Shown: positions 25,633 through 34,070, counted from the stretch's first letter. The stretch: DNA of 46,486 bases from Bacteroidales bacterium (GCA_014860575.1 JACZJK010000010.1:1-46486); one strand, 5' to 3'. The notes: generated by a model from the letters alone, not told the origin. A program made the numbers and translations.

Positions 25633-26580
25633 TTATTTGATTATTTCACACTTCCCGATCACAATTGGATTCTGATAAGCTTCATTACCTTCACCCCCAG
25701 AATGACTAATTTTAAGAATATTATTTTTACTCTTTAAGCTCACGTTTTGTAATGAATAAATATTAATGTAAGCATCCGCATTGATAACCTTGTAAATCAA
25801 ATGATTATAATTAGCTTTAAAATCAGGACTATAAGGAAGATTCCAACATTTTGAGTTAATATTAAAGCAGGCATGTTCTCTACCATTCCTTAAAACAATA
25901 ATTTTGGGTTTATTGATTAAATCATTCTCTGATAACTCATATTCATTTAATGATAATTTCATCAATTGTGCATTCCCGGCTTCATGAGTGTAATTTATCC
26001 TTGCTTTAATTGCAAGCAAAGGATTAACTGTGTTTATTTCATCCTCTATTATTATCTCCTTTGATTGTTTAAATTCAATTATTAAATCCGATTGATGTGG
26101 ATTAGACAAAGGAACTTTCTTATTTGCTTCTGATTTATCTACAAAATGTTGAGGTATATCACTTAATATTCTCTCCTCAAGCTCGCCAATACCATTTATC
26201 AATTTCGCTCTGAATCTTCCAGTATGAAATGATTCAACTTTTCTTATAAAGTTCTCTTGACATAATTCATAATCGAAGAAATGAATTCTGAAAACAAGAA
26301 TATCAATTGCTTTTTTAAGAGCTTTGTCATATTCTAATTCTGTGACAGAAAGAGTTTCTCCATCTGGAATCCACCCATAATATTGGCCTAGAATGAGTAT
26401 GTAAAGATCTGAACTTTCCACCTCCCTCATACATACTTCGTATGAACTTTGGTCTCTACTTCTATCTGCTTCAGAAAGAAAAATATCCTTAAATCCTATC
26501 TTTACTAGCATTTTATGAACGATTTCCCTCGCATCTTTTAATGATTCAATAGGAGAACTTATAAATACTTTTTTTGCCAT
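25633..26580 (-). CDS. DUF4062 domain protein, possible defence gene
   Basis: A 315-residue protein. The N-terminal ~110 residues are a clear DUF4062 domain: KKVFISSPIESLKDAREIVH, a SSYEVCMREVESSDLYILILGQYYG block and SVTELEYDKALKKAIDILVF. DUF4062 is a TIR-like alpha/beta fold, often the N-terminal part of NTPase or effector proteins linked to bacterial defence and signalling. There is no NTPase here. The C-terminal ~170 residues form an unrecognised beta-rich domain (SDLIIEFKQSKEI, PKIIVLRNGREHACFNI, AYINIYSLQNVSLK). The gene is much AT-richer than its neighbours: 16 G/C in bases 26041-26100 against 42 in 27421-27480 of the glycosyltransferase, which suggests recent transfer. No partner gene is adjacent. 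The defence role is inference. Confidence 0.75.
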   Translation of the reverse strand: MAKKVFISSPIESLKDAREIVHKMLVKIGFKDIFLSEADRSRDQSSYEVCMREVESSDLYILILGQYYGWIPDGETLSVTELEYDKALKKAIDILVFRIHFFDYELCQENFIRKVESFHTGRFRAKLINGIGELEERILSDIPQHFVDKSEANKKVPLSNPHQSDLIIEFKQSKEIIIEDEINTVNPLLAIKARINYTHEAGNAQLMKLSLNEYELSENDLINKPKIIVLRNGREHACFNINSKCWNLPYSPDFKANYNHLIYKVINADAYINIYSLQNVSLKSKNNILKISHSGGEGNEAYQNPIVIGKCEIIK

Positions 26581-26791
26581 TGTTTAAAATTTTGGTGAGC
26601 AATTAGTTTACTTGCCTGGCCAGATCATACCACCCTGCCCAAATTCAGATGAGTTTGCAAGACCTCAATCATACTAAAACCTTCCTGCTAGGCCGTAAAA
26701 TGCAATTCAAAGAAAGCTTTGGTTGTTCATTTGTTTTGAGCAATGTTCAAAGGTTTTTATCATCTTTTTTACGCAAAATAGAATTCCGCTA

Positions 26792-27739
26792 CTATTTCTC
26801 TCCCACCCTCTTCCTCACCACATAAGCCGGCCGTTTCTTGTTTTCCATAAAGGTTTTGCCAATATACTCGCCCAGGATGCCCAGCACAATCAGTTGGATG
26901 CCGCCGATAAACAGAACGCTGGCCGTGGTGGAAGCCCAGCCGGCAACGGCCTGTTCGGTGAAGGTGTAGATGTAGATCACATAAAGCCCATACAGGAAAG
27001 CCAGCCCGGCAATGATGATGCCCAGCACCAGCGATAACTGCAAAGGCCGGATGCTGAAAGAGGTGATACCGGCCATCGCAAACCGGATCATTTTTCTCAG
27101 GGAATACTTTGTTTTGCCTGCGAAGCGTTCGTTGGGAATATACTCTAGAGCGGTTTGGCGGAAACCTGCCCAGGAAACCAGTCCGCGCAGGTAAAGGTAG
27201 TTTTCGCGGCATTCTTTCAACACATCCACCACTGCACGGTCGAGCAAACGAAAATCGGCGGCGCCGGGATGTACCTCCACGGAAGATAATTTACGGGCAA
27301 TCCAGTAAAAGAATCGGGCGGTGGCTCGCTTAAAAAAAGATGTGCTTTTGGTGTCCCTGCGGATCGTATAAACCACTTCATAGCCTTGCTGCCATTGGTT
27401 GATCAGTTCGGGAATGAGTTCGGGCGGGTGTTGCAGGTCGGCGTCCAGGCTGATGACGCAATCGCCCGTGGCGTGGTCCAGGCCGGCTTTGAGCGCAAAC
27501 TGGTGGCCAAAGTTCCTTGAAAGCACAATCAGCTTTACGCTCTTGTCTTGCTCAATCATCGCTTCTATTTTTTGATCCGTCTGATCGCTGCTGCCGTCGT
27601 CAACAAACAAAATTTCATAAGCCGGATAAGCATCAAGCACATCCGTTAATTGCCTGTATAATTCTGATATGCCGCTTTCTTCGTTATAGCAGGGCACAAC
27701 AACTGAAACGCTGAAACTGAGAGCCGGGTTATGGTTCAT
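26792..27739 (-). CDS. GtrB-like polyprenyl-phosphate glycosyltransferase (GT2)
   Basis: A 315-residue membrane glycosyltransferase of the dolichol-phosphate-mannose-synthase/GtrB type, expected to put a sugar from a nucleotide donor onto polyprenyl phosphate for envelope glycans. The GT2 domain has SVVVPCYNEESGI, ILFVDDGSSDQT, the DxD-like SLDADLQHPPELI, FRLLDRAVVDVL and the loop NERFAGKTKYSLRKM. Two C-terminal transmembrane helices (about 235-260 and 270-295) end in ILGEYIGKTFMENKKRPAYVVRKR, the usual family ending. Length is typical. It is GC-rich, unlike the AT-rich DUF4062 gene downstream, and has no glycan-cluster neighbours here. A YfhO-like protein that could use a lipid-linked sugar lies 20 kb away, but no link can be shown. 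Confidence 0.9.
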   Translation of the reverse strand: MNHNPALSFSVSVVVPCYNEESGISELYRQLTDVLDAYPAYEILFVDDGSSDQTDQKIEAMIEQDKSVKLIVLSRNFGHQFALKAGLDHATGDCVISLDADLQHPPELIPELINQWQQGYEVVYTIRRDTKSTSFFKRATARFFYWIARKLSSVEVHPGAADFRLLDRAVVDVLKECRENYLYLRGLVSWAGFRQTALEYIPNERFAGKTKYSLRKMIRFAMAGITSFSIRPLQLSLVLGIIIAGLAFLYGLYVIYIYTFTEQAVAGWASTTASVLFIGGIQLIVLGILGEYIGKTFMENKKRPAYVVRKRVGEK

Positions 27740-27794
27740 GGCTGAATAGGCTTTGATGAAAAGAGGCGTAAATATAAGGCAATTGTATTAATCG

Positions 27795-27802
27795 TAACTT
27801 TG
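27795..27802 (+). promoter_or_regulatory. Putative -7 box of the HMA/AraC regulator
   Basis: TAACTTTG matches TAnnTTTG and lies 41 bases before ATG 27843. No TTTG at the ideal upstream distance was found, which would suit a regulated promoter. Confidence 0.35.
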
Positions 27803-27842
27803 CAATCATACATTCCTGAATGGTTTATTGCTATACACGGCT

Positions 27843-28397
27843 ATGATTCGCAAAAAGCTTGTCGTTAAAAACATGAATTGCCACTGCTGCGGCAAATTCC
27901 TGAAGAGAATTCTTGGGGAGGCCGGGGTGGAAATTGTTGCATTGTTACCGGCAGGAGTGGAGCTTAGGTTTGATCCGGGAAAGATCACCCACGAAGAAAT
28001 TATTGCTTTGATTGAGCAGGAGGGATTTGAACTGGCCTATGACAAGGAAGACCAGTTGATTGAAAGAATTAAAAGCGCTGTAATTGATCTGGTTCACCAC
28101 AGCACTTTCAATGCCATGGTTCGCAACAGCGATTACCTGGTAGAGAAGTTCAATTTATCGTATCAGCATATTTCAGGCATATTTTCAAAGCACGAACACA
28201 TTACACTTGAGAAATTCATTATACGCCAGAAGATTGACAAAGCGAAGGAACTAATTCAGCAAGGCGATCTCACCCTGAGTGAAATTGCTTACATGATGGG
28301 CTACAGCAGCGTACAATACCTCTCCACCCAGTTTAAGGCGATTACCGGAATTTCAGTCAGCGACTTCAAGAAAAGTTTGTTCCAGCAAGATAATTGA
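27843..28397 (+). CDS. AraC-type regulator with N-terminal metal-binding (HMA-like) domain
   Basis: A 184-residue regulator. The first ~70 residues look like a small heavy-metal-associated fold with a cysteine cluster in VKNMNCHCCGKFLKRIL (C13, C15, C16) and the VELRFDPGKITHEEIIALIEQEGFEL tail of HMA domains. The C-terminal ~100 residues are an AraC-type double helix-turn-helix: FNLSYQHISGIFSKHEHITLEKFIIRQKIDKAKELI, then LTLSEIAYMMGYSSVQYLSTQFKAITGISVSDFKK. Such HMA-AraC fusions are common in Bacteroidota and usually sit by copper or other metal-handling genes. None is adjacent here, although arsenic genes lie 17 kb away. A TTG start at 27828 is possible but less likely. The metal and the targets are unknown. 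Confidence 0.85.
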   Translation: MIRKKLVVKNMNCHCCGKFLKRILGEAGVEIVALLPAGVELRFDPGKITHEEIIALIEQEGFELAYDKEDQLIERIKSAVIDLVHHSTFNAMVRNSDYLVEKFNLSYQHISGIFSKHEHITLEKFIIRQKIDKAKELIQQGDLTLSEIAYMMGYSSVQYLSTQFKAITGISVSDFKKSLFQQDN

Positions 28398-28728
28398 GTG
28401 TTTTATCTGTTTCATTATCAGTCGCAATCACTCACTTACTAGTTAGTGCATTCTTTGGCTCTGGATAGAATTTTTACATTTTCGCATAATTTACAAACTA
28501 TTTGAGGTTTTGAGGATAATTTGGCAAAACATAGGCTAACTTTGCAAGAAAATGAGATTGATCTTTGCGTCGAATTATTAGGCGTGCAGGATTTTAGGTG
28601 TGTAAGATTTTGTTTATCATGTTTTTATGAGGTCATTAGAAAGATTTTCAGTTATTATGCTTTGTGATAAAAAATAGGTTCCAGTATTGAACTATCCGTA
28701 TTAATTTATTCATAAAAAGGAGGTTCAA
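28398..28728 (+). promoter_or_regulatory. Spacer with a possible promoter and long leader for the small secreted protein
   Basis: The 331-base gap holds a TAACTTTG box (28537-28544), which would give a leader of about 175 bases, and a strong Shine-Dalgarno AAAAAGGAGG (28714-28723) five bases before ATG 28729. Strong SD sequences are unusual in Bacteroidota, so this gene may be translated differently from its neighbours. No gene was seen in the gap. Confidence 0.4.
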
Positions 28729-29145
28729 ATGTTACCATCAAATCACTTCACACGTACAGGAATTCTTTTCATGTTGTTAATTTTGGTTCTAGCACCTGCT
28801 TTAAGTAGCAGCCAAATCTTCGTTGACATTCAGGTGTCACCAAATGTGCTAAATCTTCAAAACAAGGGTCAGGTTGTAACCGTTCACACTGATCTCTCCT
28901 ATGGAAGCGTCAGTGCAACTACTGTGACCCTGAATGGTGTTGTAATCAGTCACTGGAAGGCAGATAATCAGGGAAATTTTGTAGCCAAATTCCTGATTGA
29001 AACAATTAAGAACCTTCCGTTAAACATTGGTGAGCTTAATACCTTAACCCTAGAAGGCAGCACATACAATGGTGAAACATTTATTGGATCTTATGATGTA
29101 ATGGTCATTAATGTAAACCCATCTGGAAACGGAAACGGGAAATAA
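28729..29145 (+). CDS. Small secreted beta-sandwich-like protein
   Basis: A 138-residue secreted protein of unknown function. An N-terminal signal peptide (GILFMLLILVLAPALSSSQ) is followed by one domain of about 105 residues with an Ig-like or cohesin-like strand pattern: VDIQVSPNVLNLQNKGQVVTVHTDL, SATTVTLNGVVISHWKAD, NFVAKFLIETIKNL and NTLTLEGSTYNGETFIGSYDVMVINV. The tail ends NPSGNGNGK. There are no cysteines in the mature protein and no sorting signal. It is a standalone gene with an unusually strong ribosome-binding site. It could be a surface or matrix protein; that is inference from the fold guess only. Confidence 0.6.
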   Translation: MLPSNHFTRTGILFMLLILVLAPALSSSQIFVDIQVSPNVLNLQNKGQVVTVHTDLSYGSVSATTVTLNGVVISHWKADNQGNFVAKFLIETIKNLPLNIGELNTLTLEGSTYNGETFIGSYDVMVINVNPSGNGNGK

Positions 29146-29208
29146 GAAATTGAAAGACCAGCTATACATTTCTTCTATTACCCTGGACGTTTAATTTCAG
29201 GTTGTGAA

Positions 29209-30246
29209 TCATGTTTTCAACACTCTGATCTTACGCCACAAATACACCAGCAAACTTGTTGTGATCAGTATGAAAAGAAACCAAAGCAGCAGTGCTGTTC
29301 CTTGCTGGGTTTTGTAAATCGCCGTACCAATATTGCCGATGAGCAACCATTGGAATACATAAAAGTTTGTCACATAGCGGCCAACCCAGCGAAGGTATTT
29401 TACTACCGTCGTGTTTGTATGTTTCATAGTTATCAAGTGAATGATGATGACCCAAAACAGAATCAGCAACAATATCCACAGGAAGAACAAAAGCGAATGA
29501 TTGTAATAGAGTTCCAGCGATGAAGCCGTTTTGAAACCCCACGTAAAAGACAGGGCCAGAATGATAAACATGCTTGATGCAACATACAGCATCCCTTTTC
29601 TTGAAAACCCCGAAAATTGGAATTTTTCATTCATCTGATATAAAACATAGCCCGCCAACGGATAAGCCGCCCATGGTATAAGCGGGAAGTAGGACCAGGG
29701 TTGCCCCCCTACGAAAAAGGATAATACATATTTTAAGGAAGTCAGATCGCCATTGTAAGAGGGCAGAAAACTACCAATGGAAGCAATCAACAATGTGAAC
29801 ACAACAAAGGGTAAGACCCGATTTCTGAATAAGGTTTTCAGAACCCCGAGCAGGATCATGCTGAAGCCGGCCAGAAACAGTATATCTACACCAAACACAT
29901 AAGGCCAGGGATTTAATGAAACGGCTCCGCTTAAGATTTTCACCAACAAATGGAAATTCATCCCGATATTTAGCAGCAGTCCCCAAAGTAAAAGCTTAAA
30001 GCCTCTGTTGATGCTGCTTTTAAGATCGGCAGAGGATCGGGCAATGAAATAACCCATAATGACCATAAACAATGCCGCTCCCGGAGGGCCGGCAAGGAAA
30101 ACAAGCAAATGCCAGGTGTTGTCCTGGTAAATTTCAGGAGTAGCAAAAACTTCAAAGAGGTGCACGAGTATCATCCTGATTACTGCAATGCCTTTGAGAA
30201 TATCGGGCAATGCCATCCTGTTACCAGATTTATTTTCAGTATTCAT
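29209..30246 (-). CDS. DUF1624/acyltransferase-3-like membrane protein
   Basis: A 345-residue polytopic membrane protein with about ten helices. The N-terminus LPDILKGIAVIRMILVHLFEVF, followed by GPPGAALFMVIMGYFIARS, is the signature of the DUF1624 / acyltransferase-3 / heparan-alpha-glucosaminide acetyltransferase superfamily, with the conserved histidine in the first helix (MILVHL) and the charged helix start. Members move acyl groups across the inner membrane onto sugars of the envelope. The substrate here is unknown. Its own promoter lies upstream at 30284-30316 on the minus strand. It is convergent with the small secreted-protein gene and divergent from the 30415 operon. Confidence in the superfamily is good and in the exact family moderate. 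Confidence 0.78.
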   Translation of the reverse strand: MNTENKSGNRMALPDILKGIAVIRMILVHLFEVFATPEIYQDNTWHLLVFLAGPPGAALFMVIMGYFIARSSADLKSSINRGFKLLLWGLLLNIGMNFHLLVKILSGAVSLNPWPYVFGVDILFLAGFSMILLGVLKTLFRNRVLPFVVFTLLIASIGSFLPSYNGDLTSLKYVLSFFVGGQPWSYFPLIPWAAYPLAGYVLYQMNEKFQFSGFSRKGMLYVASSMFIILALSFTWGFKTASSLELYYNHSLLFFLWILLLILFWVIIIHLITMKHTNTTVVKYLRWVGRYVTNFYVFQWLLIGNIGTAIYKTQQGTALLLWFLFILITTSLLVYLWRKIRVLKT

Positions 30247-30283
30247 AAACCATTTTGCTAGTTAGGTATCTATAAAGGCGCAG

Positions 30284-30316
30284 CAAACTTATATCAAAGA
30301 GAATGGATCTGACAAA
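30284..30316 (-). promoter_or_regulatory. Promoter of the acyltransferase-like gene
   Basis: On the minus strand TTTG (30316-30313), a 21-base spacer and TAAGTTTG (30291-30284) match the Bacteroidota consensus. The transcript would start about 30 bases before the ATG at 30246. A weaker plus-strand box (TAATATTG, 30378-30385) may serve the divergent operon at 30415. Confidence 0.55.
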
Positions 30317-30414
30317 AATCTTAAAATCTTGAACGATTTAGAGGGAATTTTATACACTTTCGACAGCCATTAACGGTTAATATTGCATCTTCAAAAAATT
30401 AAACTATTAAGTTT

Positions 30415-31203
30415 ATGAAACAACTTGTTTTGATCATGGCAATCATGGCCCAGTCGGTGTTCCTCACGGGACAAATTACACTTGAAAGCACATACAATCA
30501 TTCAGGAACTTTTACCAACCTTACGCAGTCGGGGTATAAATTTTATATAATGGATGTTGGCGCCAATCAATGCCGGATCTACAATACCAACCACACCTTA
30601 TGGAAAACCATCAACCTCTCGGTTCCGGCTGATAACTATTTGTACGATATCCGGTATATTTCGGAAAACCTGTTTACAACTGACAATACTTTGTGCCTGG
30701 CATATATTTATTATAGCTACAACGCAACAGGCCAGTATTACACTTATACTGCAAAGGTGATCAGCGAAAACGGTACTGAGCTGCGGAGTATTCCCGGATG
30801 CCAGTACCTGTATGCCCACAGCGTTGGCACTGCCGGAACCAAACTTGTAGCCTACAGTTATAATTATTCGGTTTCGCCATACACCATTCAGACCCTGGTG
30901 TATAATTTGCCCGGGCAACTGGTTTCGGGGAGCAATGGTGTAGTGCTCAATGAAGAAACTTTACAAGCTTTTCCGAACCCAGCCAATGATTTCATCACCA
31001 TTTACTATGAATTTCCTGATGGGCTCAGTAATGCGGAAATGATTATACACGATATCGAAGGGAATGTTGTTCGTAAGTTTGATATTGCGAACCAATCAGA
31101 CAACATGATGATTTCAACAGCTTCCTTCCCCAAAGGTTTTTATTTATTCTCGATCAACTCCGGAAATCGCTTGATTAAATCCGGGAAATTCATTGTACAA
31201 TAA
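30415..31203 (+). CDS. Type IX-secreted protein with C-terminal sorting domain
   Basis: A 262-residue exported protein. MKQLVLIMAIMAQSVFLTGQ is a signal peptide. Residues 20-175 are tyrosine-rich beta strands (GYKFYIMDVGANQCRIYN, LCLAYIYYSYNATGQYYTYTAKVI, GTKLVAYSYNYSVSPYTIQTLVYN), perhaps a small propeller or beta-sandwich. The last ~80 residues are a type A sorting domain: QAFPNPANDFITIYYEF, IIHDIEGNVVRKFDI, STASFPKGFYLFSINSGNRLIKSGKFIVQ. It is expected to go to the surface through the type IX system (see porZ). It ends ten bases before the PqqD-like gene, so it probably belongs to the 30415-38308 operon. Whether it is a target of the modifying enzymes downstream is open. Confidence 0.82.
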   Translation: MKQLVLIMAIMAQSVFLTGQITLESTYNHSGTFTNLTQSGYKFYIMDVGANQCRIYNTNHTLWKTINLSVPADNYLYDIRYISENLFTTDNTLCLAYIYYSYNATGQYYTYTAKVISENGTELRSIPGCQYLYAHSVGTAGTKLVAYSYNYSVSPYTIQTLVYNLPGQLVSGSNGVVLNEETLQAFPNPANDFITIYYEFPDGLSNAEMIIHDIEGNVVRKFDIANQSDNMMISTASFPKGFYLFSINSGNRLIKSGKFIVQ

Positions 31204-31213
31204 TTTCAGGATC

Positions 31214-31459
31214 ATGAAAATCAAAAATAATATTGCCGTAAGCGCCTCAGGCCTGGTGTTCAACCCCGATACCGGCGAATCATTTACTGTAAACCCTATG
31301 GGTGCTGAAATGCTGGGTTACCTGGCCGAAGGAGAATCGCAACAGGAAATTGAGATGAAGATTGCAGGGAAGTACAATGTTGACAAGTCTTCCTTCGAAA
31401 AAGATTTTGAGGATTTTGTTGCCTTGCTGCAAACTTATTCACTGCTTGAAAATGACTAA
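31214..31459 (+). CDS. PqqD-like peptide-recognition protein (RRE-type)
   Basis: An 81-residue cytoplasmic protein of the PqqD-like family, a winged-helix fold that in peptide-modifying pathways (RiPPs) holds the precursor leader for the enzyme. The family shape is clear: an N-terminal strand hairpin KIKNNIAVSASGLVFNPDTGESFTVNPMGAEMLGYL, then a helical GESQQEIEMKIAGKYNVDKSSFEKDFEDFVALLQTYSLL. It starts ten bases after the upstream stop and overlaps the ATP-grasp gene by eight bases, so the two are probably translated together and work together. An upstream in-frame start at 31193 would overlap the previous gene and is not needed. I found no short precursor peptide gene beside it. Confidence 0.82.
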   Translation: MKIKNNIAVSASGLVFNPDTGESFTVNPMGAEMLGYLAEGESQQEIEMKIAGKYNVDKSSFEKDFEDFVALLQTYSLLEND

Positions 31460-32501
31460 GAGGCCGGAATTAACCATTGCTGTTTCGGGTCTCAATGCCA
31501 TTGACAGTCCCGGACCGGGTGTTGCTGTGATCCGCGGTTTGAAGGAAGCTAAATCATTCGGTTGCCGCATCATTGGCCTGGCCTACGAATCCCTGGAGCC
31601 CGGTATTTTCATGCACGACCTGGTGGACAAAACTTACCAGATTCCTTATCCTTCTTCCGGGACTGAAAGTGTGATGGAAAGGCTTGAATACATCCATGAG
31701 CAGGAGAAACTGGATGTAATCATCCCCAATTTCGATGCGGAGCTATATCCCTTCATCAGGCTCGAAAAAAGAATGAAAGAAATGGGCATCGCCTCCTTCC
31801 TTCCAACCATGAAGCAATTTGAAGAACGCCTGAAAGTGAACCTGGATGAGTTCGGCAAACAATATGGCTTGAAGGTTCCTAAAGGAAAAGTTTACCATGA
31901 TTTGGGGGCATTGCACAGTGTTGGTAAAGATTTCGAATACCCTGTGCTTGTAAAAGGTAAATACTACGATGCCTATGTTGCGTACAACATTGACCAGGTA
32001 AAGAATTATTTTCACAAGATCACGGCCAAATGGGGATCGCCGGTTATTTTACAGGAATTTGTTCACGGAACCGAGTTCAACGTAACCGGCCTGGGCGATG
32101 GCGAGGGTAACACCATTGCCGCGGTGCCCATGCGCAAACAGTACATCACCGATAAAGGCAAGGCTTGGGGCGGAGTTTCAATTTCTGACCGCAAAATACT
32201 TGAACTCACCAAAAGCTTTATCAGCCAGACCAAATGGCGCGGTGGATTTGAGCTTGAATTGATGAAAGACAAGAATAATGATTTTTATTTGCTTGAAATC
32301 AATCCACGCATGCCGGCATGGATATACCTTGCAGTAGGGGTAGGGCAGAACATTCCGGAAGCTCTTGTACGTCTTGCCCTTGGAGAAAAAGTTGAGCCGT
32401 TTACGGAATACAAAGTGGGCAAAATGTTTGTCCGCTATGCATGGGATATGATTGTGGATATTGAAGAGTTTCAGCAAATTTCTACTCACGGAGAACTCTG
32501 A
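31452..32501 (+). CDS. ATP-grasp ligase (carbamoyl-phosphate-synthase-like)
   Basis: A 349-residue ATP-grasp enzyme, which would join a carboxylate to an amine or thiol nucleophile through an acyl-phosphate. An N-terminal Rossmann-like part (TIAVSGLNAIDSPGPGVAVIRGL, DVIIPNFDAELYPFI) precedes the ATP-grasp core: FEYPVLVKGKYYDAY, the adenine clamp VILQEFVHGTEFNVTGLGDG and the metal-binding FELELMKDKNNDFYLLEINPRMPAWI. The frame is open from 31362, but this overlaps the PqqD-like gene deeply. ATG 31452, overlapping by eight bases, begins the recognisable fold. A PqqD-like partner next door suggests a peptide or carrier-bound substrate. The actual substrate cannot be told from sequence. Confidence 0.85.
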   Translation: MTKRPELTIAVSGLNAIDSPGPGVAVIRGLKEAKSFGCRIIGLAYESLEPGIFMHDLVDKTYQIPYPSSGTESVMERLEYIHEQEKLDVIIPNFDAELYPFIRLEKRMKEMGIASFLPTMKQFEERLKVNLDEFGKQYGLKVPKGKVYHDLGALHSVGKDFEYPVLVKGKYYDAYVAYNIDQVKNYFHKITAKWGSPVILQEFVHGTEFNVTGLGDGEGNTIAAVPMRKQYITDKGKAWGGVSISDRKILELTKSFISQTKWRGGFELELMKDKNNDFYLLEINPRMPAWIYLAVGVGQNIPEALVRLALGEKVEPFTEYKVGKMFVRYAWDMIVDIEEFQQISTHGEL

Positions 32502-32580
32502 AGATTGTAGATTTCAGATTTACGATTTTGGATTTAATGGAACGCGAATGACGCGGATTTGACTGATTTTCACGAATAAT
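32502..32580. repeat. Dispersed-type spacer repeat between the ATP-grasp and decarboxylase genes
   Basis: The spacer contains GATTGTAGATTTCAGATTTA-like sequence followed by TGGAACGCGAATGACGCGG and GATTTGACTGATTTTCACG (about 32538-32574). These are familiar dispersed intergenic sequence types in Bacteroidota. They lie between genes that otherwise look like one operon, so either transcription runs through them or the operon is split here. Confidence 0.45.
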
Positions 32581-32634
32581 ATTTATGAATCTTGTATCTG
32601 GGAATTTTGAATAATGAATTTGGAATTTAAAACG

Positions 32635-33993
32635 ATGGAAAAACAACGCTATGAACGCCCGGTGATTAAACGCCTGGAAACCGAGATGCCGAATAAATTC
32701 GGTTCGCGCCATGAACGCGCGCCTAAAACCCATATTGACGGGGTGGCGGTGAAAGAACTGATCAGCAATCATGGTTCGCCGCTGTTTGTGATTTCGGAAA
32801 AAACAATCCGGAGCAATTATAAAAAGGCAAAGAAAGCATTTACCATGCGCTATCCAAAGGTGCAGTTTGCATGGTCGTATAAAACCAATTATCTCGATGC
32901 CGTTTGCAGCATCTACCATCAGGAAGGTTCCTGGGCAGAAGTGGTTTCAGGGTTTGAATACGACAAAGCCATTCAAAACGGGGTAAATGGAAAAAAAATC
33001 ATTTTCAACGGCCCTGATAAAACTGTGGATGATCTCACCAAAGCCATCACCAACGATTCATTGATCCACATTGATCACCTTGATGAACTCTATACCATTA
33101 CTGAACTTGCGGATAAGTTAAGTAAACGCCCACGTGTAGCCATAAGGGTGAATATGGATACCGGCGTGTATCCCATCTGGGACCGCTTCGGGTTCAACTA
33201 TGAAAACGGGCAGGCCTGGGATGCGCTGAACAAGATCATGGCTTCGGGCAAGATGGATTTGGTTGGCTTGCATTGCCATATCGGAACCTATATGCTCAGT
33301 TCAAGGGCATACGGAATTGCGGCATCCAAACTTGCCGACCTGGCGCTGGGCCTGAAACGCCGTTACAATCACGATGTGAAATACATTGACCTGGGAGGTG
33401 GATTTCCATCGCGGAACACACTGAAAGGTTCTTACCTGCCAGGCGTGGATACGATTCCATCCGTTGATGAGTTTGCGGAAGAAATCACTTCAGCACTGTT
33501 AAATGCTGAATTCCCGCCCGATAATCTTCCATTGCTCATTCTTGAGACCGGCCGTGCTATGGTAGATGACGCTGCCTTCCTGCTGGGAACCGTAATTTCA
33601 AATAAGCGCTCATCTATCGGAAAAAGGATCACCATTGTTGATGTGGGCGTGAATATCCTGTTCACCTCTTTCTGGTACGACCACAAGGTAACACCCTCAC
33701 AGGAATTTTCGCAATACACTGAAGACACTACTGTTTACGGCCCTTTGTGTATGAATATTGATGTGATCCGCGAAAGCGCTTCCTTGCCGCTGCTGAACAA
33801 AGGCGATCATTTTGTGATCCATTACGTGGGTGCTTACAACATGACGCAGTGGATGCAGTTTATCAACCTCAGGCCAAGGGTAGTTTTGATTGATATGCAG
33901 GACCAGGTGCATGTAATCCGTGAAAACGAAACCATGGAAGTGTTTAAATCTCTTGAAAAAGTTCCAGAGCATTTAAAAAAGTTTGAACTTTGA
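32635..33993 (+). CDS. Fold-III PLP-dependent decarboxylase (DAP/ornithine decarboxylase-like)
   Basis: A 452-residue pyridoxal-phosphate enzyme of the alanine-racemase-like barrel class, expected to decarboxylate a basic or diamino acid. The PLP lysine is K83 in FAWSYKTNYLDAV. Other family motifs are RVNMDTG, LHCHIGTYM, YIDLGGGFPS, ILETGRAMVDDA and the C-terminal active-site cysteine in GPLCMNIDVI. An N-terminal extension of about 40 residues (basic, with KRLETEMPNKFGSRHERAP) precedes the usual start of the fold. It follows the ATP-grasp gene after 133 bases of repeat-bearing spacer. ATG 32635 was preferred over 32614 as it follows the spacer cleanly. A lysA role is not favoured because the rest of the lysine pathway is absent and the C-terminal region differs. 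The substrate is unknown. Confidence 0.82.
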   Translation: MEKQRYERPVIKRLETEMPNKFGSRHERAPKTHIDGVAVKELISNHGSPLFVISEKTIRSNYKKAKKAFTMRYPKVQFAWSYKTNYLDAVCSIYHQEGSWAEVVSGFEYDKAIQNGVNGKKIIFNGPDKTVDDLTKAITNDSLIHIDHLDELYTITELADKLSKRPRVAIRVNMDTGVYPIWDRFGFNYENGQAWDALNKIMASGKMDLVGLHCHIGTYMLSSRAYGIAASKLADLALGLKRRYNHDVKYIDLGGGFPSRNTLKGSYLPGVDTIPSVDEFAEEITSALLNAEFPPDNLPLLILETGRAMVDDAAFLLGTVISNKRSSIGKRITIVDVGVNILFTSFWYDHKVTPSQEFSQYTEDTTVYGPLCMNIDVIRESASLPLLNKGDHFVIHYVGAYNMTQWMQFINLRPRVVLIDMQDQVHVIRENETMEVFKSLEKVPEHLKKFEL

Positions 33994-34070
33994 AGTCTGA
34001 AGAAGAAAGGCTGAAGTTGAAAGAGCCATTTTTGTTTTTGGATTTTTGGTCAGCAATATAGCAATTAAGG

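Noticed and set aside
26769-27212. A 147-residue minus-strand frame overlapping the glycosyltransferase in another frame
   Set aside because: It overlaps the conserved C-terminal half of a GtrB-like gene; the long frame is explained by the high local G+C.
30415-31203. The type IX-secreted protein as a cytochrome or carrier for the 7564-15870 electron path
   Set aside because: It has no CXXCH motif and lies 15 kb away in a different operon.
31100-31460. A short RiPP precursor gene beside the PqqD-like gene
   Set aside because: No small frame with a leader-like start and a core-like tail fits between 31203 and 31214 or in the 32502-32634 gap; the upstream gene is a full type IX cargo protein.
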